Below, piece by piece: positions 55,289 to 62,519 of a stretch of 64,000 nt of DNA. The notes below the pieces were generated by a model, which did no database searches, was not told the DNA's origin, and was given only the letters and a program-made list of their open reading frames with translations. Where the stretch lies: positions 2,223,779 through 2,287,778 of the forward strand of contig NZ_AP014548.1 in assembly GCF_000831385.1 (NCBI RefSeq). The letters are read 5' to 3'. This DNA is from Nonlabens marinus S1-08. Lineage in GTDB: Bacteria > Bacteroidota > Bacteroidia > Flavobacteriales > Flavobacteriaceae. The stretch's first letter is position 1. Each line of letters starts with the position of its first letter. The position numbers were made by a program, and so were the translations under genes.

Positions 55289-56817
55289 GTTGGGCTTAGT
55301 TAATTTCCTTTGGCTTAGTAGATCTTTTGAGTCCAAGAAAATCTATTAAACCTGGATGAACCCTATAAGTTTTTGCGCTTTCTTCAAACTGCGCGCGTGT
55401 ATTTTTATATTTAAAAATATATTCAGATCCACCATAACCACTACCACCTGCTTTATAATATCCAATAATTGAGAATTCAAATAAGCTTTTCAATGAATCA
55501 TAAGTATCTATTTCTTCGCTAAAAAGAGATTTTTTCTTTTGTATAGAATTATCAAAATCATCCATGTCGAATTGGTGGTAACCTATACTTTTTATTATTT
55601 CTAGAATATTTTCATATTTTGGAACATGTTTATGAATCTCGTCATCAAGTTCATCTAAAAAATACTTGCTATAATCGTTTTTTGCAGAGTTTATTTCTTT
55701 ATTAGTTATCATGCCTTCTCTTTCATCATTCAAGTTATGAGATTTAATTATTTCATTGCAAAATTGAATTGCATCTCTTGGTCTTAAAAAAGTTCGATCA
55801 GTTATATAACTATATTTAGATTGCTTACCAGTCATTAGTTGATTTTCATCGAAAACTTGTTCCCATTTAATTTCTTCGTTAGGTGTTTCCTTCAGATTTT
55901 CGGTAAGTCTTCTTTCTATTAATTCTTTTAATGAATGACTTCCTGGTCTGTCCCATTCAATTACCGTAGTTGAAGATTGGGTTAGTTTATTTTTATCTTC
56001 AAATTTTAATGAATTGTATATATCGTCTCTAAGAAAGATTATAATAGAAAGCTTCTTATTATTTTCTTTAGCTATTCTATTTATTTCTTTCGCTGCCAGT
56101 AATAGTCCGATTACTCTATTATTATAGTCGGGATTTTTAGGATCAAATCCAAGATCTAATTGATCAAACAATATATGGTAAGAATTATCAGGATTTAAGC
56201 TACCAATTATATATTCTATCAAATTTAAATTCACCTCTTGTATAACCGTAGGCAGATACTCCATAGGTAATCCTTCTGGGGTCATTGTAGCTTTTATTAG
56301 CGCTAAATCAACCGTGAAATTGGATTTAAATTTTAGTTTTTTTGAAGGAGTAAAAATTTGTGTAACATCTGGATCTCTTGTTCCATATGTGTCCACTATA
56401 AAACTTTCTATTTTAGACAAATAGTCGAGAGATTCATCATTATATGGCAAGCTTTGATCTTGATTTAATAAAATCTTTGACAGACTCATCAATATTAAAT
56501 ATTTCCAACTGTGAGTAAATTTATCAAAATCTGGTACTCCAATCTTTGCTTGTTTATCATGATAATGCCATGGATAATCTGAGAAGGTATGGCCGAAACT
56601 AAAAAAGGAATAATCCTTATTATTTAAAAACTTTTTAAAAATTGCAGTTTTACCTGTTCCTTTTCTTCCTAGAACAATGAATTTTTCAAAATCTCTAATT
56701 TCATTATACGAATCATGATTTTGGAAGCACTTCATTAGAAGTTCATCGTTATCGGCATCAATTCCTCCGATTGATTTTATGCTTGTTAAGTTCTTCATAT
56801 TATTAATTAAGCCCAAC
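55289..56817 (-). mobile_element. Gene cassette: P-loop ATPase
   Basis: Arms GTTGGGCTTAGTTAA (55289-55303) and TTAATTAAGCCCAAC (56803-56817) match as inverted copies at 14 of 15 positions. GTTGGGC and GCCCAAC fit the integron consensus exactly. On the - strand the right arm is 5 bases before the ATG (56798); the left arm covers the stop codon (55296-55298). Confidence 0.8.
55296..56798 (-). CDS. P-loop ATPase, Sll1717-like
   Basis: 500 residues from ATG 56798 (MKNLTSIKSIGG); an 18-residue upstream extension would start within the arm and is not family-like. Walker A is VLGRKGTGKTAIFKKF at about 36-51. HILFDQLDLGFDPKN contains a Walker B-like acidic pair, and RDDIYNSLKFEDKN follows. The pattern resembles the P-loop ATPase group called Sll1717 family. 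Its role is unknown, possibly stress or defence; no effector is fused. The gene is the largest cargo of the array, flanked by perfect cassette arms. Confidence 0.65.
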   Translation of the reverse strand: MKNLTSIKSIGGIDADNDELLMKCFQNHDSYNEIRDFEKFIVLGRKGTGKTAIFKKFLNNKDYSFFSFGHTFSDYPWHYHDKQAKIGVPDFDKFTHSWKYLILMSLSKILLNQDQSLPYNDESLDYLSKIESFIVDTYGTRDPDVTQIFTPSKKLKFKSNFTVDLALIKATMTPEGLPMEYLPTVIQEVNLNLIEYIIGSLNPDNSYHILFDQLDLGFDPKNPDYNNRVIGLLLAAKEINRIAKENNKKLSIIIFLRDDIYNSLKFEDKNKLTQSSTTVIEWDRPGSHSLKELIERRLTENLKETPNEEIKWEQVFDENQLMTGKQSKYSYITDRTFLRPRDAIQFCNEIIKSHNLNDEREGMITNKEINSAKNDYSKYFLDELDDEIHKHVPKYENILEIIKSIGYHQFDMDDFDNSIQKKKSLFSEEIDTYDSLKSLFEFSIIGYYKAGGSGYGGSEYIFKYKNTRAQFEESAKTYRVHPGLIDFLGLKRSTKPKEIN

Positions 56818-57374
56818 AGCAAAGGTATAATGCGTGTGAGGCGTTCCCTCACGTTTGGCTGTTACCTTGCCTTAATTAGTTTTGTTTGATGAAGATAGTT
56901 AATGTTATTGAATAGAAGCCTCGCGTGGAGCATCTTGCATCATACGAGCACAGCGAGAGGAATGCACTGCCTGATGCGCATTATGCATTGTTCGTGCCAG
57001 TTGGTGGAGGAAGCAAAGCCTTAGCCAAGTACAAACCTATTCTTCGATCAGGCGTTTCACACCTTTGCCGTTTCTGTCTCCGACGAGCGAGGTAGGAGCG
57101 AGAGGAAGACACTAGAGTAGATCGGGAGTCTTGAAATTTTGTAGCCTTGTGATTGGTTGTTGATTTTGGCAATACTCGCTTTCGAATGATTTAGAAATCC
57201 AGGCCTTAGATTCAAAATTTCATAGCGGAGAGCTACGGCCGCAGGCAATTGGCCTGAACGGTCTCGGATGAGTAGTTGCGTGGGTTAGCAATTAACTTTG
57301 CAAGTACGCACCAAACTGAAAATCCGCGAGGATTTTCGTAAGTCGGCAGTGACCTAGTAATGAACATGGGCGTT
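56815..57374. repeat. Inter-cassette region: 447-base non-coding block plus hairpin
   Basis: From AACAGCAAAGGTATAATGCG (56815) to GGCCTGAACGG (57261) lies a full block. It holds a left hairpin (GTGTGAGG/CCCTCAC), AACGGCAAAGGT-like bases that pair with ACCTTTGCCGTT further on, and a second pair GAAATTTTG/CAAAATTTC. After AACG follows a second inverted region up to the next cassette at 57375. Small frames inside are repeated copies of block sequence, not genes. No CDS supported. Confidence 0.85.
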
Positions 57375-57980
57375 GTTACAAGCTGGCTTTTTAAATTCCG
57401 ATTATCTTTTTAAACTTTTTTGGGTATTTATGTCTAAAAAACATACTTGAGGAAAAAAGTCCAAGTATTATCATAAAAGGGAAAAGGAAATATAATTCAG
57501 ATTTCGCATCGTTCATATCGTATATAATTGTTCCGTCATCTTTTTCTATCTCAAATATTACTGGGTTCCATATTTTTGATTCATTTTTTTTTATCCAAAC
57601 TTTTACTGTTTTTGAATTAAGTAATGATTTTTTTATGTTTTCATATTTTTCATTTCGGTAGTCATATCCAATGTTTTTAGTTAGCGAATAGATTTGTGTC
57701 TGTCCAATTATTTGCAACTGTAATTGAGATTTCGTGCTTTTTACTTTATGAAGACCTCTGTCTGTGACTATTTGTGTATAGTAGGTTTCTATTTTTTTTA
57801 TTTCTCCAGTTTTAGAAATCAGTGAACTTTTTAATGTGAATAAAGTTGGCGCAAAAAAGTATAAAGCACAAAAAATGCAAGTGATTCCGAAAGTTAAATT
57901 CAATTCTGTGTAGTAATTTTTCCACCACTTTTTACTATTCATAAATTCAGAGTAAGTTGCTCATTCAGCTTGCTTGTAAC
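57375..57980 (-). mobile_element. Gene cassette: two-helix membrane protein
   Basis: Arms GTTACAAGCTGGC (57375-57387) and GCTTGCTTGTAAC (57968-57980) match at 11 of 13 positions as inverted copies. The gene's stop is 4 bases from the left arm and its start 26 bases from the right arm. Confidence 0.7.
57391..57942 (-). CDS. Two-helix membrane protein
   Basis: 183 residues with helices at about 16-33 and 152-169 and a soluble middle of 110 residues between them (IETYYTQIVTDRGLHK, VKVWIKKNESKIWNPVIFEI). The arrangement resembles DUF3592-type proteins, though without clear motif support. Carried by a cassette. Confidence 0.6.
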   Translation of the reverse strand: MNSKKWWKNYYTELNLTFGITCIFCALYFFAPTLFTLKSSLISKTGEIKKIETYYTQIVTDRGLHKVKSTKSQLQLQIIGQTQIYSLTKNIGYDYRNEKYENIKKSLLNSKTVKVWIKKNESKIWNPVIFEIEKDDGTIIYDMNDAKSELYFLFPFMIILGLFSSSMFFRHKYPKKFKKIIGI

Positions 57981-58514
57981 GGCAAAGGTATAATGCGTGT
58001 GAGGCGTTCCCTCACATTTGGTTGTTACCTTGCCTTTTAATGGTTTTATTTGATGAAGATAGTTAATGTCATTGAAATAAAGCCTCGCGTGGAGCATTTG
58101 GAACGACTGATGCGCATTATGCATAGTTGATGACTGTTGGTGGAGGAAGCGATGACTTATCTAAGTACAGACCTAATTATTAATCGGGCTTTTCACACCT
58201 TTGCAGTTTCTGTCTCCGACGAGCGAGGGTAGGAGCGAGAGGAAGACACTAGAGTAGATCGGGAGTCTTGAAATTTTGTGGTCCTTAGGACTGATTACTA
58301 GTTTTGGCATTGCTCGCTTTTGAATGATTTAGAAATCCAGGCCTTAGATTCAAAATTTCATAGCGGAGAGCTACGGCCGCAGGCAATTGGCCTGAACGGT
58401 CTCGGCTATGAGTAGTTGCGTGGATTAGCACTTAACTTTGCGAGTACGGACCAAACTTAAAATCTGTTAGGATTTTCAGAAGTAGGCGAGAACAAGCAAT
58501 TACTTATCGCCATT
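57978..58514. repeat. Inter-cassette region: 421-base non-coding block plus hairpin
   Basis: Block AACGGCAAAGG (57978) to CCTGAACGG (58398), about 25 bases shorter than the 446-base form. Then GGCTATGAGTAGTTGC pairs with GCAATTACTTATCGCC near 58497-58512 as a hairpin of about 110 bases leading into the next arm. No gene. Confidence 0.85.
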
Positions 58515-59325
58515 ATTGTGCGAAGTTATTCTTTAGTTTTTCAAATTCCTTTTCGTATTTCTCAATTCGAGTTTGGTCTTTTGTCGATAAAAGAAATGGT
58601 TTTCTTTTTCCGATAATCATTCTATCATAAACCAAATTTCCATTTTCATCTTTTATTTCGACTTCGTGATAAGGTCGAAACATTGAACATTCCGTTTTGG
58701 TCAATTTGACTGCAAGATTTGCATATTCTTTTGTCGGAAACTGATTCGAAAGTTCGAGTATTTTTAAATTTCTCAAATTTGTAATTGGTTCAAGAGATTC
58801 TTCTGCGACTTTTATGTTAGTCAGTCTCAAATATTCCAATTGAGGAAGTTTAGAAAGTACTTTTAAGCTGTCAACTTTTAACTTTTTATCTATTCCGCCA
58901 TCTAATGATAAACTTTTGATTTGAGTCGCTTTCTCCAATGCTGACAAGTCTGAAATCTTGTAATAATCTCTAATCGCTAATTTTTTCAAATTCGGATTAG
59001 ATTCTATATTCCAAAGCTCAGTCGCTTTTGCATTCCATTCCGTTATTAGAGTTTCACACTTATTTAAATTCTCTAAACAACTTAAGTCTTTTGCAAGAAA
59101 TTGATAAAGACTCACATATTTCGGTTGATTAAGCGAAAAAATTTGTTCGATGTCTTTTTCTTTAGCTCCAATTAACCAAAGTTTTTCAATATTCAGTTCG
59201 TTCAAGAGCTTTCTGTTTTTTACGTCCGCACGAATATGCAATTCAGTTTTAGAATTGTCAAAATCTGCCAAATCAGAAATAAATTTTGGCTTTTTTTCAA
59301 ATCTGTCTATTGTAATATCGCTCAT
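58513..59325 (-). CDS. Leucine-rich repeat protein
   Basis: 270 residues, soluble. Repeats of leucine-rich type from about 70 to 200: LEYLRLTNIKVAEESLEPIT, NLRNLKILELSNQF, with LKSLSLDGGIDKKLK. C-terminal part is basic and helical. The cassette arms (ATTGTGCGAAGTTA 58515-58528; AATTACGCACAAC 59331-59343) bracket it. Function unknown; interaction protein by type. Confidence 0.7.
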   Translation of the reverse strand: MSDITIDRFEKKPKFISDLADFDNSKTELHIRADVKNRKLLNELNIEKLWLIGAKEKDIEQIFSLNQPKYVSLYQFLAKDLSCLENLNKCETLITEWNAKATELWNIESNPNLKKLAIRDYYKISDLSALEKATQIKSLSLDGGIDKKLKVDSLKVLSKLPQLEYLRLTNIKVAEESLEPITNLRNLKILELSNQFPTKEYANLAVKLTKTECSMFRPYHEVEIKDENGNLVYDRMIIGKRKPFLLSTKDQTRIEKYEKEFEKLKNNFAQ

Positions 59326-59343
59326 TTTTTAATTACGCACAAC
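58515..59343 (-). mobile_element. Gene cassette: leucine-rich protein
   Basis: TTGTGCG and CGCACAA inverted, extended weakly beyond (AGTTA / AATTA). The left arm lies in the last codons of the gene and the right arm 5 bases before the start. Confidence 0.7.
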
Positions 59344-59463
59344 GTCTCGTATAAAAACTGTGCGAGCAGCGAGCGTGATTGTCCGCGGGACAATCCGCTA
59401 AGCAAGCAAGCGAGCAGGAAGTTTGGATTTAGAACAGGTTTAAGCATTGTTTTTATATGTTGT
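59341..59463. repeat. Short attC-like hairpin between two cassettes
   Basis: AACGTCTCGTATAAAAAC pairs with GTTTTTATATGTTGTTG. A 120-base stem-loop with inner GTGCGAGCAGCGAGCG and GTCCGCGGGAC. This junction lacks the 446-base block, showing what the site looks like without it. Confidence 0.75.
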
Positions 59464-59918
59464 TGTAGTGCATTTTTATTTTCCAATACCTGTATTGTTG
59501 ATATGTTCGACTAAAGCATTTTCCAAATCATCAGATACTTTCCAGAACCTATCATCCATTTTTTCAATATCTTCTTCCAGTTGGTCTTCATCAAATTTAT
59601 CAAATTCTTCTTGTCGGGCATCTGGTCCTTCAGGAACTCCATTAGGGAAATAGGTTTTATTAAATTTTCGTAACTGGTTTGCAACCGAACTAAAATTTAG
59701 ATATTCCAAATCCTCAATGGTATCGGCATTTTTGTCCGCTCCGTAATTTATATAATGATCCCATAATCCGTCAGTTGTTAAAGGTTCAACATTAAACCAT
59801 ACTCGCTGTTCTCGATTCAATTTATTGTAATACGAGAATCCTAAATCAACAATTTTTTCCCAAGAATCTTGGGCTTCATCTCTTGTCATAAGTTTTGTTT
59901 TTTTAAATGCACTACAAC
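59462..59918 (-). mobile_element. Gene cassette: DUF4375-like protein
   Basis: GTTGTAGTGCATTT (59462-59475) and AAATGCACTACAAC (59905-59918) are perfect inverted copies of 14 bases. The right arm lies 15 bases before ATG 59889; the left arm abuts the stop codon. Confidence 0.8.
59476..59889 (-). CDS. DUF4375 (DMP19-like) protein
   Basis: 137 residues from ATG 59889 (MTRDEAQDSWEK); an upstream GTG frame would read through the arm and is not real. VEPLTTDGLWDHYINYGAD, FPNGVPEGPDARQEEF and MDDRFWKVSDDLENALVEHI match the DMP19/DUF4375 pattern, a highly acidic family one member of which mimics DNA to sequester DNA-binding proteins. Here pI is likely acidic. Role unproven. Confidence 0.65.
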   Translation of the reverse strand: MTRDEAQDSWEKIVDLGFSYYNKLNREQRVWFNVEPLTTDGLWDHYINYGADKNADTIEDLEYLNFSSVANQLRKFNKTYFPNGVPEGPDARQEEFDKFDEDQLEEDIEKMDDRFWKVSDDLENALVEHINNTGIGK

Positions 59919-60480
59919 GGCAAAGGTATAATGCGTGTGAGGCGTTCCCCACGTTTGGCTGTTACCTTGCCTTAATTAGTTTTGTTTGATGAAGATAGTT
60001 AATGTCATTGAATTGTAGCCTCGCGTGGAGCATCTTGCATCCGACGAGCACAGCGAGAGGAATGCAATGCCTGATGCGCTTTATGCATTGTTCGTGCCAG
60101 TTGGTGGAGGAAGCAATGCCTTAGCCAAGTACAAACCTATTCTTCGATCAGGTGTTTCACCCCCTTACCGTTTCTATCTCCGACGAGCGAGGTAGGAGCG
60201 AGAGGAAGACACTAGAGTAGATCAGGAGTCTTTAAATTTTTTGGTCCTATTGATTGATGGATTGTTTTGGCAATACTCGCTTTCGAATGATTTAGAAATC
60301 CAGGCCTTAGATTCAAAATTTCATAGCGGAGAGCTACGGCCGTAGGCAATTGGCCTGAACGGTCTCGTATAACCGTCAGTTACGGGTTAATATGCGTTAA
60401 TTTTTAGGTATAGAACTGACTATAACAATTCCGAGTGGATTCGGACGTAGTCGAATCCGCCGTAATTGCGGTTATACGTT
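59916..60480. repeat. Inter-cassette region: 446-base non-coding block plus hairpin
   Basis: Block AACGGCAAAGG (59916) to GGCCTGAACGG (60361). Hairpin: CGTATAACCGTCAGTTACGG pairs with CCGTAATTGCGGTTATACG (ending 60479), about 120 bases. No gene. Confidence 0.85.
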
Positions 60481-60945
60481 GTTGGCAACAGTTTTTTTAC
60501 CCAATAATATAATTCCAAAAATCACATATTTTAAAATCGGAATGAAAGCAATATAACCTTGTAATTCATAATTTCCCTTTCTTTTGTCAATATATGAGTC
60601 AAATTCCGTTGGATATTTTTCCATCAAATAATCTGTTCCGAAATATGTAAATAAAAACTGCAATGTGATAATTCCGAAAAACATTCCAATTAGTTTAATC
60701 AGAACTTTTCGAGGATCAATTTCAGTTGGATGATTAAACTTGTTTATTAACCATACAATTAGAAACACAAATATGATAAGGCTCACTATTTCAGGAAGCC
60801 ATAAAATCATTATTGAGTCCGTTTTATTTATTATCAGAATATTTCTAAAAATGTATTCGATTAAACCACAGAATTCAAGTAATGAGAAACATGCAAAAGC
60901 ACCTATTCCTAAATTATTGATAAAGTCAGGTTGTATTCTTTTCAA
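60472..60945 (-). CDS. Four-helix membrane protein
   Basis: 157 residues starting with TTG 60945 (MKRIQPDFINNLGIG). Helices at about 14-32, 42-63, 85-104 and 130-148. Not recognised. Its last residues VANNV are encoded by the cassette arm itself (TGTTGCCAAC), so the array site has become part of the gene. Confidence 0.6.
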   Translation of the reverse strand: MKRIQPDFINNLGIGAFACFSLLEFCGLIEYIFRNILIINKTDSIMILWLPEIVSLIIFVFLIVWLINKFNHPTEIDPRKVLIKLIGMFFGIITLQFLFTYFGTDYLMEKYPTEFDSYIDKRKGNYELQGYIAFIPILKYVIFGIILLGKKTVANNV

Positions 60946-60973
60946 ATCTTGTTTGGTTTAAATTGTTGCCAAC
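60481..60973 (-). mobile_element. Gene cassette: four-helix membrane protein
   Basis: GTTGGCAACAGTTT (60481-60494) and AAATTGTTGCCAAC (60960-60973) match at 13 of 14 positions as inverted copies. Confidence 0.75.
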
Positions 60974-61561
60974 GGCAAAGGTATATTGCGTTTGAGGCGT
61001 TCCCTCACAGGTAAATGTTACCTGGTCTTTTAATGGTTTTGTTTGATGAAGATAGTAAAGTAATTGAATTGAAGCCTCGCGTAGAGCATCCTACATCCGA
61101 CGAGCACAGTGAGAGGAATGCACTGCCTGATGTGCATTATGCGTTGTTCGTGCCAGTTGGTGGAGGAAGCAATGCCTTAGCCAAGTACAAACCTATTCTT
61201 CGATCAGGTGTTTCACCCCCTTACTGTTTCTGTCTCCGACGAGCGAGGTAGGAGCGAGAGGAAGACACTAGAGTAGATCGGGAGTCTTGAAATTTTGAGG
61301 TCTTTAGGACTGATTACTAGTTTTTGCAATGCTCGCATTCGAATCGTTTAGAAATCCAGGCCTTAGATTCAAAATTTCATAGCGGAGAGCTACGGCCGCA
61401 GGCAATTGGCCTGAACGGTCGTGGCTATGAGTAGTAGTGCGGGCGCAAACACGCACTTTTCTTTCGGTTTAACAAAGAGCCAAAACAAGGTTTTGGCGGT
61501 CATCGTAAAATAGCAATTTCTTTCGGGTTAATCACTGCATCCCGCATTATTTATAGCCGTT
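60971..61561. repeat. Inter-cassette region: 447-base non-coding block plus hairpin
   Basis: Block AACGGCAAAGG (60971) to GGCCTGAACGG (61418). Then GGCTATGAGTAG and TGCGGG pair with CCCGCATTATTTATAGCC (ending about 61558), a roughly 140-base imperfect hairpin leading into the next cassette. No gene. Confidence 0.85.
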
Positions 61562-62398
61562 GTTTTGTGTAGGTTATTTCGCACCAATTTCAAATAATTT
61601 GCCGTTTACTTCCAATTTCTGTTCAAGGTTATCCTTATGAAATATCATATACATATCATCTTTTACTTTTGATAATTTGACTATTGTATGATTCTCAATT
61701 ACTTCTAATATCCCAATATTTTCCTTGGTTTTCAAAAATTCAAACCATCCAGGTGATTTAATTAAGCAATAGTCAAACGTTGTAGAACTTAAGTCACACT
61801 TATTAAAATTCAATGTTTCGATTTCGGCTTTGTCAAATTTGCAACCTTTCAAATTGCATAAGCCGAAACTACTATTATTAAACTGGGCTCCTGTAAAATT
61901 TACATCTTGAAAATCCTTGTCAATAAAAATGTTCAAGCTCAAATCAGCTCCAGAAAAATTCCAATTATGAAAGTTTGTGAGATTATCGGTTATTGAGGTT
62001 GTTTTCAAATGGCAATTTGATAAGTCCAATTTAGATTCATTTAGCTTTAGAAGTCTTTTAGCAATTCCTTGTATTCTGAATTTAGCCTCGTCGCTACGCC
62101 ACCCTCTTAAATCATCCAATTCTTCCTTATATCTTTCAACGTCATTTTCAATCTTAGTTCTTTCCCTTTGTCTGCTATCCTTCCGGTCTTTATAAGCATC
62201 GTATAAAGTTATTAAAATACCAAAGACAAACAAGTCAAAAACTAAACCGTGGAATTCTACAAGAATGTCGTGATAGCTAAAATGTGAATCCAATGAATTC
62301 AATATTAGGAGCGTAATAACGCCAGTAAAAGCAAGAGCAGTAAATATTATAATTTTGGTATTATCTTTCAACAGTGTTTTTTTTAACTTACACACAAC
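61562..62398 (-). mobile_element. Gene cassette: pentapeptide membrane protein (last of the array)
   Basis: GTTTTGTGTAGGTT (61562-61575) and AACTTACACACAAC (62385-62398) match at 12 of 14 positions as inverted copies. After the right arm no further block is seen; only 120 bases separate it from the symporter gene, including a mutated palindrome copy at 62498. Confidence 0.7.
61574..62371 (-). CDS. Pentapeptide-repeat membrane protein
   Basis: 265 residues from TTG 62371; a GTG at 62395 lies inside the cassette arm and would add 8 residues. Two N-terminal helices (about 7-25 and 40-60), a charged coiled region (RERTKIENDVERYKEELDDL), then pentapeptide repeats from about 115: NWNFSGADLSLNIF, DFQDVNFTGAQFNNSSFG, LCNLKGCKFDKAEIETLNF. 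These form a right-handed quadrilateral helix, some of which bind gyrase or other proteins. Target unknown. Confidence 0.75.
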   Translation of the reverse strand: MKDNTKIIIFTALAFTGVITLLILNSLDSHFSYHDILVEFHGLVFDLFVFGILITLYDAYKDRKDSRQRERTKIENDVERYKEELDDLRGWRSDEAKFRIQGIAKRLLKLNESKLDLSNCHLKTTSITDNLTNFHNWNFSGADLSLNIFIDKDFQDVNFTGAQFNNSSFGLCNLKGCKFDKAEIETLNFNKCDLSSTTFDYCLIKSPGWFEFLKTKENIGILEVIENHTIVKLSKVKDDMYMIFHKDNLEQKLEVNGKLFEIGAK

Positions 62399-62519
62399 TC
62401 GTTATATAAACTCAAAACTACTTTTTATCCGGAGATTTTCATAGGTTAAGTGCAATTATACTGCTCCTATAACAGCTGCAAAATCTTGTCGCGAGCACTC
62501 TTTCGCGAAAGCGAACCCA

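Noticed and set aside
56981..57248. Small frames in the inter-cassette block (also at 55020-55265 and 61015-61251)
   Set aside because: They recur only because the block is repeated, are in different frames in different copies and are interrupted in some. Non-coding is simpler.
57060..58240. CRISPR array
   Set aside because: The repeats in the 55-62 kb region are hundreds of bases apart, several hundred bases long and flank genes; there is no 25-40-base repeat/spacer pattern and no cas gene.
55019..62398. Insertion sequence or transposon
   Set aside because: No transposase, no constant terminal inverted repeats across units and no target-site duplications. Arms differ from cassette to cassette, which fits integron cassettes better. 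A MITE origin of the 446-base block cannot be excluded.
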